A stretch of 64,000 nucleotides of DNA from AP-15 sp963700195 (GTDB taxonomy: Bacteria > Pseudomonadota > Alphaproteobacteria > ATCC43930 > CGMCC-115725). The DNA is taken from positions 62,001 through 126,000 of the forward strand of contig CAVOWQ010000044.1 of NCBI GenBank assembly GCA_963700195.1. Direction: 5' to 3'. The first letter of the stretch is position 1; each line of letters starts with the position of its first letter. The notes beneath the pieces are model-generated. The model was not told the origin of the DNA. It saw nothing but the letters and a program-made list of their open reading frames with translations, and ran no database searches. The translations under genes were made by a program, and so were the position numbers. Shown piece by piece: positions 1 to 10,657 of this stretch.

Positions 1-737
1 ACGCGTTCTACCGCTTCGCCCGGAACGCCGACGATATCGCCGACAATCCCGCCTTGACTGCCGACGAAAAGATCGGGCGGCTCGATCGCATGGCGGCAAT
101 CCTCGACGGAGCCTCGGGCGAGGATTCTCCCGCTGCCGCCGCGATGCGTGAAAGCCTCCTCGAGACCGGCATGACTGCTCAGCACTGCCATGACGTGCTG
201 CACGCGTTCCGGCTCGACGCGGTCAAGCTGCGTTATCGCGACTGGGACGATCTGATGGGATATTGCCGCTACTCGGCCTCCCCGGTCGGGCGGCAGCTGC
301 TCGACCTGCACGGTGAAAGCCGGACCACCTGGCCGGCTTCCGATGCCCTTTGCTCGGCGCTGCAGGTGCTCAATCACCTGCAGGATTGCGTGGACGACCA
401 TCGGCGGCTCGATCGCGTTTACCTGCCGCTCGAAGATCTCGCCGCGGAAGGGACCGGGGTCGAGGCGCTGGCGGCCGGTGTGTCGAGCCCGGGACTGCGG
501 CGTGTGCTCGACCGGCTGCTGGACCGCACCGCAGAATTGATCGATCAGGCCCGCGGCTTGCCGCCGCTCGTCGCCTCCCGCGGATTGCGGTGGGAATCCG
601 CGGTCATCGTCGATCTGGCTGGGCGGCTGTTGCGCCGGCTGCGCCATGGCGATCCCGTTGCGACCCGTGTCGCGCTGAGCAAATCCGATTTTCTCGCCGC
701 CTTTGCAATCGGCGTCTCGAGAGGTTTTCGGGGATGA
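1..737 (+). CDS. hpnC: Squalene synthase HpnC (5' end outside window)
   Basis: Trans-isoprenyl diphosphate synthase family. HpnC turns presqualene diphosphate into hydroxysqualene in the three-enzyme HpnCDE route to squalene. The reading frame is already open at base 3 and begins with the first aspartate-rich motif (RNADDIADNP), so only a short N-terminus is missing. The YCRYSASPVG segment and the second aspartate-rich motif (LQDCVDDHRRLDRVYLP) are present. The stop overlaps the start of hpnD by 4 bases (ATGA), so the two are probably translationally coupled. The part in the window shows no frameshift. Confidence 0.93.
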   Translation, partial: AFYRFARNADDIADNPALTADEKIGRLDRMAAILDGASGEDSPAAAAMRESLLETGMTAQHCHDVLHAFRLDAVKLRYRDWDDLMGYCRYSASPVGRQLLDLHGESRTTWPASDALCSALQVLNHLQDCVDDHRRLDRVYLPLEDLAAEGTGVEALAAGVSSPGLRRVLDRLLDRTAELIDQARGLPPLVASRGLRWESAVIVDLAGRLLRRLRHGDPVATRVALSKSDFLAAFAIGVSRGFRG

Positions 738-1613
738 GCGACGCCGCGCTCCATGCCGCTGCCGATCAGCTGGGTGAAGACGCGCTGCGCGAAACTATCC
801 GGCACCGGGTCGAGGCTGCCGGGACCTCGTTCTACTGGGCGATGCGGCTGCTGCCGCGGGATCGCCGTAACGGCATGTACGCGATCTATGCGTTCTGCCG
901 CGAGGTCGACGACATCGCCGATGGCGAGAGGCCGGTCGAACACAAGCTTGCGGCTCTGGCCGGGTGGCGTGAGGAGATCGAGGCGCTCTATGACGGGCGT
1001 CCGCGCCATCTCGTGGCTCGTGCATTGTCGGGGCCGGTGCGGAGTTATCAGCTTCGCAGAGAAGACTTTCTTGCGATTCTCGCCGGCATGGAGATGGACG
1101 CTCGGGGAGACATCAGGGCTCCCGATTTGGCGACCCTGGACCTCTATTGCGCACGCGTCGCGAGCGCGGTCGGCCATCTCTCGGTTCATATATTCGGCGA
1201 TTCCAGCGACCCCGCTCATGCCGTCGCAGAATCGCTCGGCCGGGCGCTGCAGCTGACCAACATCCTGCGCGATCTCGCGGAGGACGCCGCTCGACAGCGT
1301 CTGTATCTGCCTCGCGAAATCCTCGATCGGCACGGGATTCGAGAGTACCGAGCCCGCCGCGGTCCTGCGGCATCCGGCATTACCAGCGGCGTGCCGCGAC
1401 GTCGCCGCCATCGCCGAAAGCCACTTCCGGGAGGCCGCGCGGGCAATGGAGCAATGCTCGCGTCGCGCCATGCGTCCAGCGGCGGTAATGGCGGCACTCT
1501 ACCGCGCGACGCTCTCGGCTCTGCAGCGCTCGGGATGGCGCAATCCCACGGAGCGCGTCAGTGTGTCGACCTCGCTCAAGCTCTGGCTGGTGTTGCGCCA
1601 CGGCTTGCTATGA
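734..1613 (+). CDS. hpnD: Presqualene diphosphate synthase HpnD (one frameshift)
   Basis: Condenses two farnesyl diphosphates to presqualene diphosphate. The first aspartate motif DDIAD lies at residues 59-63 and the second (NILRDLAEDA) near residue 180. After residue ~202 (RHGI) the frame breaks at about base 1339. Removing one extra base restores the expected C-terminus (ESTEPAAVLRHP through LVLRHGLL) and a TGA at 1611-1613 that overlaps the hpnE ATG. The result is near the family length of about 290 residues. I infer that the break is a base-insertion error rather than decay, because the sequence on both sides is well conserved. Confidence 0.9.
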
Positions 1614-2976
1614 GGGCAGCGGCGAGCGCGGGTTGCGTGCATGTTGTTGGTGCGGGCCTCGCCGGGCTCGCGGCGGCGGTCGCGCTCGCCGATAGCCGGT
1701 CGCTGCGTCATTCTGTATGAAGCTGCCCCCCACGCCGGCGGACGCTGCCGCTCCTATTTCGATGCCGAGCTCGGGTGCCGGATCGACAACGGCAACCATC
1801 TCCTTTTGGCCGGCAATCAGGCGGCGCTCGATTATCTAGACCGGATCGGCGCGCGCGGTTCTCTCGAAGGTCCCTCCGAGGCTGTCTTCCCGTTCGTCGA
1901 CGCCGCGACCGGGGAGCGCTGGACGGTGCGGCCGAATAGCGGCGCTCTACCCTGGTGGGTTTTGTCCGCCAAAAGGCGGGTTCCGCACACGCGAGCGCGT
2001 GACTATCTCGCCGCGTTGGCGCTGCGACGGGCGGATCCGTCGGCAACGATCGCCGCCGTGCTCGATCCGCGGCAGAATCTGTTTCGCCGGCTGTGGGAGC
2101 CGCTCGCCGTCGCCGGCCTTGAATACCGGCGCCGAGCAGGGATCAGCCACTCTCTTCTGGCGCATGCTCGCCGAGACGCTCGGGCGGGGAGGCGCGGCGT
2201 GCCGTCCGCTGCTTCCTCGCGTCGGCCTGTCGGAGAGCTTTGTCGAGCCGGCGCTCGCCCGCTTGCGCGCCAAGGGCGCGGAAATCCGCTTCGGCGCACG
2301 TCTGAGGGCGCTGATCTTCGGGCCCGACAGGGTTTCGGATCTCGTCTTCGAAGCTGCTTCGATCGCGCTCGACCGCGCGGATAGCGTGATCCTTGCCGTA
2401 CCCGCGGCGATCGCCGCCCGCCTTGTTCCGGGGCTCATCGTCCCCGACCGGCACTCGCCGATCGTCAACGCACATTTCCGCTGCGCTCCTCCGGCCGGCT
2501 CGCCGTTTTTTGTGGGGGTGATCGGCGGCGCCGCGGAATGGATCTTTCGCAAGCGCGGAGTGTTATCGGTGACGGTCAGCGCTGCTGACCAATTCGTCGA
2601 GCGCGCCGCACCGGAGCTGCGTGATCTCTTCTGGCGCGATGTCGCAGTCGCCTATCATCTTCCGTCGCGTCCAGTTCCGCCGGCTCGGATTGTCAAGGAG
2701 CGCCGGGCGACGTTTCTGGCGAGCCCCGAGCAGCTGCAGCGCCGTCCGCAACAGATGACGGCGTGGAGGAACCTTCTACTTGCCGGCGATTATGTCGATA
2801 CGGGCTTGCCTGCAACGATCGAAGGCGCTATTCGCTCCGGCTTTGCTGCGGCCGGCCTCGCAACCGATTGTCGGCTTCAGGCGTTATCCCAAACTGCTGC
2901 GAGCGGTGGCCCGGACCCCGCTCGCACTAACCACGGAAATTCGAACAAGAACGACACCGCGCCCTTCCATGAATGA
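1610..2976 (+). CDS. hpnE: Squalene-associated FAD-dependent desaturase HpnE (two frameshifts)
   Basis: Flavin amine-oxidase fold. HpnE reduces hydroxysqualene to squalene as the last step before cyclisation. The start ATG overlaps the hpnD stop. The dinucleotide-binding motif GAGLAG is at residues 14-19. The frame breaks near 1693 (after ALAD) and near 2122 (after AGL); deleting one base at each rejoins GRCVILYEA and NTGAEQGSA. The C-terminal flavin region reads GDYVDTGLPATIEGAIRSG, typical of HpnE. About 35 unfamiliar residues follow before the stop, so the very end may also be shifted. It overlaps the shc start by 8 bases. Confidence 0.87.
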
Positions 2977-4929
2977 AATAAACACGAAAGAAGTGGCGAT
3001 GCTGCGCCGTCGCGTCGACGCAGCGCGCCTCGACGAGGCGATCACGCGAGCCAGCGAATCGCTGGTCGCCTTGCAGCACCCCGACGGACATTGGGTCTTC
3101 GAGTTGGAGGCCGACGTGACGATCCCGTCGGAGTTCATCCTGCTCCAACACTATTTCGGCCGCATCGAGCCGGAACTGCAAGCGCGGATCGCCAGGTATA
3201 TTCGTGCCATCCAAGGCGCGGACGGCGGCTGGCCGCTGTTCCACGGGGGCGCTCTCGATCTCAGCGCTTCGGTCAAGGCCTATTTCGCGCTGAAGGCGGC
3301 CGGCGATCCGGTCGATGCGCCGCATATGGAACGGGCCCGGGCGGCGATCCTGGCCGGTGGCGGCGCCCGGCGCTGCAACGTATTCACACGCATCCTGCTT
3401 GCGTTGTTCGGCGAGGTTCCGTGGCGGGCGGTCCCGGTCATGCCGGTCGAGATCATGCTGCTTCCGAGCTGGTCTCCCTTTCACATCGCCAAGGTGTCCT
3501 ACTGGTCGCGCACGGTTCTCGTGCCGCTGCTTGTCCTGATGGCGCTGCGGCCGCGGGCCCGCAACCCGCTCGGTATTACCGTCGGCGAGCTTTTTCTGGA
3601 GCCGCCGGAGACGGTGCGGGATTGGATCGGCGGTCCGACCTCCTCGCCGCTCTCGGTGGCGTTCGGCATGCTCGACCGGCTGTTGCGGGTCGCCGAGCCG
3701 TTCTTTCCGGCGGATGCGCGACGGCGAGCGATCGACAAAGCCGTCGCCTTTGTCACCGAGCGCCTCAATGGCGAAGATGGCCTTGGGGGCATCTTTCCGG
3801 CGATGGCCAACGCCGCGATGATGTTCGACTGTTTGGGCTACGACCCCGATCACCCCGGCTACGCGGCGGCTCTGGCCTCGCTTCGCAAGCTGCTGGTGCT
3901 CGACGGCGAGCGCAGCTACTGCCAACCCTGCTTGTCCCCGGTCTGGGACACGGCCCTTGCCTGCCATGCGCTGATGGAGGTCGAAGACATCCGCCTGGAA
4001 GCGACGATAAGGCGGGCGCTCGACTGGCTCGAGACAAAGCAGGTGCTCGAAGTCGTCGGCGATTGGGCGTCAGCCCGCCCCGGCCTGCGGCCCGGCGGGT
4101 GGGCATTCCAGTTCGAGAACCCCTACTACCCCGATCTCGACGACACGGCTGCGGTCGCTCTCGCCCTCGACCGCTTCGGCTCGGCGCGTTATCGGGTGGC
4201 GATCGACCGGGCGGCCGAATGGGTGATCGGCATGCAAAGCCGGGGCGGCGGATGGGGATCCTTTGACGCCGACAACACGCATTTTTATCTGAACCACATC
4301 CCGTTCGCTGACCACGGCGCGCTGCTGGACCCCCCGACGGCGGATGTCAGCGGACGCTGCCTGAGCTTCCTGACCCAAATCGGCTACGGGCCCGACCACC
4401 CGGCGGTAGCTGCGGCAATAGACTATCTGCGAGCCGAGCAGGAACCCGACGGCAGCTGGTTCGGCCGGTGGGGAACCAATTATATCTACGGGACCTGGTC
4501 GGTGCTCACCGCGTTGAACAGCGCCGGCCTGCCGGCGGATTCGCCCGAAGTGCGGCGCGCCGTCGACTGGCTCGTCGCTCGCCAGCACAAGGATGGCGGC
4601 TGGGGGGAAGGCGGCGAATCCTACTGGCCAGGGGCGCCCCACGGCGAATTCGCCGTACAGCACCTCGTCGCAGACTGCCTGGGCGTCTGCTCGCTTTGAT
4701 GGCGGCCGGAGAGGTCGGCCATCCGGCGGTCGCTCGCGGGATCGCATACTTGATCGACAGCCAGGACGAAGACGGCAACTGGGACGAGCCCTGGTACACC
4801 GCGGTCGGTTTCCCGCGCGTCTTTTACTTGCGCTATCACGGCTACCGCGCTTTCTTCCCGCTTTGGGCTCTCGCCCGGTTTCGCCGTCTGTCGCGGGGCA
4901 ACTCGCGGCAGGTTCCGTTCGGCATTTGA
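2969..4929 (+). CDS. shc: Squalene-hopene cyclase (two frameshifts near 3' end)
   Basis: Membrane-associated class II triterpene cyclase that converts squalene to hopene/diplopterol (HpnF). The acid catalytic motif DLDD (DXDD) is at residues 389-392, and several QW-type repeats (for example DGGWPLF, GGGWGSFD, EPDGSWFGRWG) are visible. The chosen ATG lies inside the hpnE end; an ATG at 2999 is an alternative. Near 4660 and 4691 single extra bases break the frame. Correcting both rejoins SQTAWA and LLALMAAGE and gives the canonical ending NWDEPWYTAVGFPRVFYLRYH, about 650 residues as in the family. Upstream of the breaks the gene is intact. Confidence 0.92.
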
Positions 4930-5157
4930 GGTAGGGTGGGACGCGAATGAGCCGGGCCGCGTCCTTTTGTCCATGGCCAAACGCCCGGTGGGCGGCTAGG
5001 GGTTTCGCCCGATGCGGCGGCGGCCCGACCTGCGATAACGTGATGCTTGCCTCCAGACTTGATGTTGTCAACCATTAGGCGAGGATCGGACGTCAGCCCG
5101 GTCCGGATGCGGTCCGAACGACCGGCCTTTGAGCTGTGGCTATTTGGGAAGGTGCGG

Positions 5158-5832
5158 ATGCACCGATTGTCGACCGTGCTCTGCACCTCGGGCCTCGCTG
5201 CCGAAGCGAAGATCGCGCGCGCAGCGGGATTTCCCGTCGTGATCGGCGCGGGAGACCGGGAACGCACGGCTGCTCTCGTCGAGAACGCGGTCCAGCACGC
5301 GAATTGTCTGATGAGCTTCGGTATTGCGGGCGCTCTGGCCCCGCATTTGCGACCGGGTGACGTGGTCATCTCGGCCGAGGTCGTGTCGGTCGACCATCGC
5401 TGGACAGCGGCGGAGCCTTTCCAAATCCGCGTGGCCGCTCTCGCTCAGGAAATCGGTGCTTTCGAAGGCGCGGTATTCGGAGCGAGCGCGATCCTCGCAA
5501 CCGAGGAAGAAAAAAGCCGCGCTTGGCGCGACACAGGCGCCCTCGCCGTCGATCTCGAAAGCGACGTTGTCGCCCGCATCGCCTCGCAGGCCGGCATCCC
5601 CTTTCTCGTCGCGCGCACGATTGCCGATACCGCCTATCGGGAACTTCCGCCGGCCGCCCTGATCCCGCTCTCCGAGGCCGGGACGCCGAACCTCGCTCGC
5701 GTGCTCGGCTCCGTGCTGCGCCGTCCGCGGCAGATCGCGGCTCTGATCGCGCTCGCTCGGGAGACCCGGATGGCTTTGTCGGCGCTAGCCGCTCCCGCTC
5801 ACGCTCTCCGCGGGCTGGCCGCGGTCTTCTAG
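5158..5832 (+). CDS. hpnG: Hopanoid-associated phosphorylase HpnG
   Basis: Nucleoside-phosphorylase-like enzyme that removes adenine from adenosylhopane to give ribosylhopane or its phosphate. The ATG at 5158 follows GGGAAGG and gives about 224 residues, near family length; the open frame extends further upstream but without recognisable sequence. MSFGIAGAL (substrate-binding glycine stretch), VISAEVV and VDLESDVVARIA match the phosphorylase fold. Its 3' end overlaps the 3' end of the convergent hpnH by 48 bases. Confidence 0.88.
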   Translation: MHRLSTVLCTSGLAAEAKIARAAGFPVVIGAGDRERTAALVENAVQHANCLMSFGIAGALAPHLRPGDVVISAEVVSVDHRWTAAEPFQIRVAALAQEIGAFEGAVFGASAILATEEEKSRAWRDTGALAVDLESDVVARIASQAGIPFLVARTIADTAYRELPPAALIPLSEAGTPNLARVLGSVLRRPRQIAALIALARETRMALSALAAPAHALRGLAAVF

Positions 5833-6930
5833 CCGCGCCATCGCGTCCTCGACGTGCCGCGAGAAGACGTATTTAGCCGGCCTTTGCCGGTCGAGCGGGA
5901 TTTCCGGCGCCATCTCGCCCTCGGTGCGAAACCCGCGGAGCGCCACCGCCGCCGCTTTCACCGGGTGCTTCACCGAATCCATGACAGCAGTCGCCTCGTA
6001 CCCGCTATGCACCATGCAGTCGGCGCATTTCTCGTAATTGCCGGTGCCGTAGGCGTCCCAGTCGGTCTCCTCCATCAGCTCCTTGAATGTCTTCGCGTAG
6101 CCTTCGCCCAGCAGATAGCAGGGGCGCTGCCAGCCGAAATAGTTTCGCGTCGGATTGCCCCATGGAGTGCAATGATAGGATTGGTTGCCGGCCAGGAAAT
6201 CGAGAAACAGGCTCGATTGATTGAATGACCAGCGGCGCCGCGGATCGCGCTTGAAGATTTCGCGGAACAATTCCTTGGTGCGGCGCCGATTGAGGAAATG
6301 CTCCTGATCCGGCGCCCGTTCGTAGGCATAGCCGGGTGATACCGTTATGCCGTCGATCCCGATCTCCATGACGTCGTCGAAAAAGCGGGCGATGCGCTCC
6401 GGGTCGGCGGTATCGAACAGGGTCGAGTTGATGTTGACCCGAAACCCGCGAGCCTTTGCCAGCTTGATCGCCGCGACGGCGCGATCGTAAACCCCGCTCT
6501 GGCACACCGAGCGGTCGTGATCCTCGCGGTCACCGTCGAGATGGATGGTCCAGGCAAAGTAGGGGCTCGGCTCGAACAGCTCGATCTTCTTTTCGAGCAG
6601 CAGAGCGTTCGTGCACAGATAGACGAACTTCTTTTTGGCGATCATGCGCCGGGCGATCTCGTCGATCTCACGGTGCAGCAAGGGTTCGCCGCCCGCGATG
6701 ACCACCATCGGCGCGCCGCATTCGTCCGCCGCCGCGACACACTCGTCGACGCTGAGGCGCTGATTGAGGATTGCGTCCGGGTAATCGATCTTGCCGCAAC
6801 CGGCGCAGGCGAGGTTGCAGCGGAACAGCGGCTCGAGCATCAGGACCAGCGGATAGCGCCGGACGCCCTTGAGGTGCTGAGCGACAACATAGGCGCCGAC
6901 CCGAATCGTTTGGCGCAGCGGAATTGGCAC
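5785..6930 (-). CDS. hpnH: Adenosyl-hopene transferase HpnH (radical SAM)
   Basis: Radical SAM enzyme that adds the 5'-deoxyadenosyl group of SAM to diploptene to form adenosylhopane, the first side-chain step of bacteriohopanepolyols. The CX3CX2C cluster motif (CNLACAGC) is at residues 38-45, followed by GGEPLLH, a SAM-binding glycine motif. At 381 residues it has family length and no frameshift. It is transcribed opposite to hpnG and in the same direction as ispH just upstream. Confidence 0.95.
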   Translation of the reverse strand: MPIPLRQTIRVGAYVVAQHLKGVRRYPLVLMLEPLFRCNLACAGCGKIDYPDAILNQRLSVDECVAAADECGAPMVVIAGGEPLLHREIDEIARRMIAKKKFVYLCTNALLLEKKIELFEPSPYFAWTIHLDGDREDHDRSVCQSGVYDRAVAAIKLAKARGFRVNINSTLFDTADPERIARFFDDVMEIGIDGITVSPGYAYERAPDQEHFLNRRRTKELFREIFKRDPRRRWSFNQSSLFLDFLAGNQSYHCTPWGNPTRNYFGWQRPCYLLGEGYAKTFKELMEETDWDAYGTGNYEKCADCMVHSGYEATAVMDSVKHPVKAAAVALRGFRTEGEMAPEIPLDRQRPAKYVFSRHVEDAMARLEDRGQPAESVSGSG

Positions 6931-6969
6931 GGCGAAACCTCTTCACCTGAATTTGAGTGGGAGCCGACC

Positions 6970-7904
6970 TCAGCCGGCGACGTCGGCGAGTTGCGAAGGC
7001 ATCCGGAAACGGACGTTCTCGGTGACGCCGGGCAGCACCGAGAGCTCGACTTGCGTCAGCTCGCGCAACCGGTTGATCACCTCCTCGACGAGTTCTGCCG
7101 GGGCCGATGCGCCGGCGGTGATGCCAACGGCCGTGGCGCTCTTCGATCCAGCTCGGGTCGAGCGCGCGAGCGTCTTCGATCAGATAGCTGGGCACCCCGC
7201 TTTCGGCCGCGATCTCGCGCAGCCGATTCGAATTCGAGCTGTTCGGCGCGCCGACAACGAGGACAACATCGACAATCTTTGCGAGTTCCCGCGCCGCTCT
7301 CTGGCGATTTTGCGTTGCGTAGCAGATGTCCTTGGTGTCGGGGCCGACGATCGTCGGGAAGCGGGCCTTCAGCGCTTCGATGACGGCGCGCGTATCGTCG
7401 ACGCTGAGGGTGGTCTGGGTGATAAAGGCGAGCTTGTCCGGGTCGGCGACCTCGAGCCGCACGACCTCTTCCGGCGTCGAGATCAGATGCACGCGGCCGT
7501 CAATTCGCCCCATCGTGCCGACGATTTCCGGGTGTCCGGCATGTCCGATCAAGATGATCTCGCGACCCTGGTTGGCGTAGCGCTGGCCCTCGATGTGCAC
7601 TTTCGAGACCAGCGGGCAAGTCGCGTCGATGACCGGAAGCCCGCGGTCGGTCGCGCGTTCCTCGATCGCGCTGGCGACCCCATGCGCGCTGAAAATCGTG
7701 ACGGCGCCCTTCGGGATTTCGTCGATCTCGTCGACGAAATGTGCGCCCTTGGCGCGCAAGCGCTCGACAACGTGGCGATTGTGCACGATTTCGTGGCGGA
7801 CATAGATCGGCGGACCGATATTTTTCGAGCGCGCGCTCGACGATCTCGATGGCGCGTTCGACCCCCGCGCAGAAGCCTCGTGGCTGGGCTAGCACTACCC
7901 GCAT
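6970..7904 (-). CDS. ispH: 4-Hydroxy-3-methylbut-2-enyl diphosphate reductase IspH (two frameshifts)
   Basis: Last enzyme of the MEP isoprenoid pathway, a 4Fe-4S reductase making IPP and DMAPP that feed hopanoid synthesis. The ATG at 7904 begins MRVVLAQPRGFCAGV, with the first cluster cysteine at residue 12; IDATCPLVSK and KDICYATQNRQ carry the other two, and APNSSNSNRL is the substrate-binding motif. Single extra bases break the frame near 7825 (after ALEKY) and near 7140 (after SWIE). Corrected, it ends in VEEVINRLREL through the TGA at 6970. IspH is essential in MEP-pathway bacteria, so two frameshifts argue for sequence error. The 186 bases up to hpnI form a divergent promoter region. Confidence 0.92.
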
Positions 7905-8090
7905 GACATCGCCTCGTTGCCGCGCCGCGAGCAGGCCGGACCCGAACTCGGCCCGTACCCGCATAAGCCACTATATGAACGCGCAACGTCCCTGACACAA
8001 TCCGCAGCGCAATGCACGCGCAATCAGCATACGGCGGAACACGCGCGGCAAGCGATTGGACTATCGCGCGAAGAACTCGTCGACCATGCC

Positions 8091-9231
8091 ATGGACTAAA
8101 TCTTGCCATCGCCATCGTGCTGTTTCCCGCCTGGGTGTATCTGATCGGGGCGGCCGTGGCTGTCATGCGGTTTGCCCGTCGCCCATTGCCGGCAGCCTCG
8201 GATCAGCCGGCGGTCTCGGTGCTGAAGCCGCTGCACGGCGACGAGCCGGGCCTCTATGACAATCTGCGCTCCTTCGCCGAGCAGGATTATCCGGCGCTGC
8301 AAATCGTGCTCGGCGTCAATGACGCGCAGGATGGCGCGCTGCCGGCTGCTCGTGCCCTGATTCGCGATCTCCCGACCTGCGACATCGCCCTCGTTGTCGA
8401 TGCGCGCGCCAGCGGGTCGAACAAGAAGGTCGCCAATCTCGAAAACATGTTCGAGGCGGCGCGCCACGACGTGATCGTGCTCGCCGACAGCGACATGCGC
8501 GTCGATCGGCATTATCTCGGCGCGGTGACCGCGCCGCTGCACGATCGGCAGACCGGGGTCGTGACTTGCCTCTACAAGGGTGTGCCGACCGGCGGGAAAT
8601 GGTCCGAATTCGGGGCCATGCACATCAATTTCGGGTTTCTCCCGAGCGCGCTCGTCGCCGAATCTCTGGGATCTGGGCGGGGGGTGTTTTGGCGCGACGA
8701 TCGCGCTGCGCCGCGAGACCCTCGAACGCATCGGCGGATTTGCGCGTCTGCGGGACGAACTCGCCGACGACCACCGGATCGGCGACGAGGTCCGCGCGCT
8801 CGGACTTTCCGTCGTCCTGTCGCCTTACATTGTCGAGGCTCGCGTCTTCGAGCCGAGTCTGGCCGATCTGTGGCGGCACGAGCTGCGTTGGGCGCGCACG
8901 GTGCGGGCAATGGCGCCCGCCGGCTTTGCCGGGTCGGTGCTGGCCCATCCTGTCGTAATTGCCGCGCTCGCCGCGGCAGCGGCGGGATTTGGCTTGACCG
9001 CCCTGCATCTTTCTTGTGATTTCCTGCGTTCTCAGATGGGCCACGGCGCGGGTCATTGCGGATGCGCTCGGCCTTCCCCCGGCCAAGCCCTGGCTGCTGC
9101 CGCTGCGCGATGCCTTGTCCTTCGCCGTGTTCGTCGCCAGCTTTTTCGGACGCACGGTCTTCTGGCGGGATCAGGTTTTTCAGGTCGAGGCGAGCGGCCG
9201 CATGACAGCCGACGGAGATAAGGTCCTATGA
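8091..9231 (+). CDS. hpnI: Hopanoid glycosyltransferase HpnI (frameshifts, start uncertain)
   Basis: GT2-type glycosyltransferase (ceramide glucosyltransferase-like) that adds N-acetylglucosamine to bacteriohopanetetrol. Visible are an N-terminal membrane segment, VSVLKPLHGDEPGL, the DSDMRVD metal-binding site and the LRWARTVR segment near the C-terminal helices. Frames break at about 8680-8690 (before LWDLGGGCFG) and about 9022 (before LVISCVLRW), each cured by deleting one base. The 5' end is unclear: the ATG at 8091 is followed at once by an in-frame TAA, and the coding frame opens one base out of phase, so either a further indel or a non-ATG start is involved. The stop overlaps hpnJ. Confidence 0.85.
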
Positions 9232-10657
9232 TGAAGACCCTGTTCCTGCACCCGCCGTCCTTCGACGGCTTCGACGGCGGCGCCGGTTCGCGTTATCAGG
9301 CCAAACGCGAGATCCGCTCGTTCTGGTACCCGACCTGGCTCGCCCAGCCGGCGGCCCTCCTCCCCGACAGCAAGCTGATCGACGCTCCTCCGGCGCGTTT
9401 GAAGCTCGAAGACGTACTGCCGCTCGCGGGGGACTACGAACTGGCGGTGCTCCATACCTCGACGCCGTCCTTCGCTTCCGACCTTCGGGTCGCCGAGGCG
9501 CTCAAGGATATGAATCCGAGGCTCAAGATCGGATTTGTCGGCGCCAAGGTTGCGGTCGAGCCGGAAGACAGCCTCAGGGCCTCTGCGGCCGTCGACTTTG
9601 TCGCCCGCGAGGAATTCGATTTTACGATCAAGGAGGTCGCGGACAGGCCGGCCCTACGATGCGATCGACGGTCTGAGCTTTCGCAGCCCGAACGGCGGCA
9701 TCGCCCACAACCGCGACCGGGCGGTCCTGGAAGAGATGGACCGGCTGCCCTTCGTCACCGAAGTCTATAAGCGCGACTTGCGGGTCGAAGACTATTTCAT
9801 CGGCTATCTGAAGCACCCCTACGTGTCGCTGTATACGGGTCGCGGCTGCCGGTCGAAATGCACCTTTTGCCTATGGCCGCAGACCGTCGGCGGGCACCGC
9901 TACCGGGTGCGCAGCGTGGGTCACGTCATCGACGAAATCCGCCTCGCGAAGAGCTATTTCCCGCAGGTGAAGGAGTTCTTCTTCGACGACGACACCTTTA
10001 CCGATGACCGGCCGCGCGCCGAGGCGATCGCCCGCGAGCTCGGCAAGCTCGGCGTGACCTGGTCGTGCAACGCCAAGGCCAATGTGCCGCGCGCGACGTT
10101 GGAGGTGCTGCGCGACAACGGATTGCGGCTGCTGCTCGTCGGCTATGAGACCGGCAACCAGCAGATCCTCAACAACATCAAGAAGGGGATGCGGATCGAC
10201 ATCGCGCGGCGGTTCACGAAGGACTGCCACGAGCTCGGGATCACGATCCACGGCACCTTCATTCTGGGATTGCCCGGCGAAAGCAAGGAGACGATCGAGG
10301 AGACGATCCGCTTCGCCGCGGAAATCAATCCGCACACGATCCAGGTTTCGCTCGCCGCGCCTTATCCCGGCACTTACCTGCACCGGCAGGCAGTCGAGAA
10401 CGGTTGGCTCGACGTCGAGCCATGCCGAGCTGATCGACGACCGCGGCGTGCAGATCGCGCCGCTGCACTATCCGCACCTCTCACATACCGAGATCTTCGA
10501 GTCGCTCGAGACCTTCTACAAGCGCTTCTATTTCCGCCGCGGCAAGATCGCCTCGCTCGTCGCCGAGATGATCAAGAGCCCCGAGATGATGCGCCGCCGG
10601 CTGCGCGAGGGCGTCGAATTCTTCCAGTTTCTGCGCAACCGGGAGATGGCGAGCTGA
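9228..10657 (+). CDS. hpnJ: Hopanoid radical SAM protein HpnJ (two frameshifts)
   Basis: Cobalamin-binding-type radical SAM protein. In Burkholderia it is needed to convert BHT-glucosamine to BHT cyclitol ether. The N-terminus (TLFLHPPSFDGFDGG) is B12-domain-like; the cluster motif CRSKCTFC (CX3CX2C) follows TGRG, and FFFDDDTF and GYETGNQQILNNIKKG are typical. Extra single bases lie near 9645 (before GRPYDAID) and near 10425 (before HAELIDD). Corrected, it ends at the TGA at 10655-10657. It sits between hpnI and hpnK with overlapping ends, indicating one transcript. Confidence 0.9.

Noticed and set aside
4930..5157. Open frame extends HpnG about 37 residues upstream to 5047.
   Set aside because: The extra sequence has no similarity to HpnG, and the ATG at 5158 has a better ribosome-binding site and matches family length.
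7905..8090. Searched the ispH-hpnI divergent region for promoters or a riboswitch.
   Set aside because: No convincing -35/-10 pair, dyad or conserved RNA structure could be identified by eye.
1339..10425. Considered programmed +1 frameshifting to explain the many breaks in the hpn genes.
   Set aside because: The sites share no common slippery sequence, occur in unrelated genes including ispH and sufC, and several genes have two or more; sequence error is simpler.
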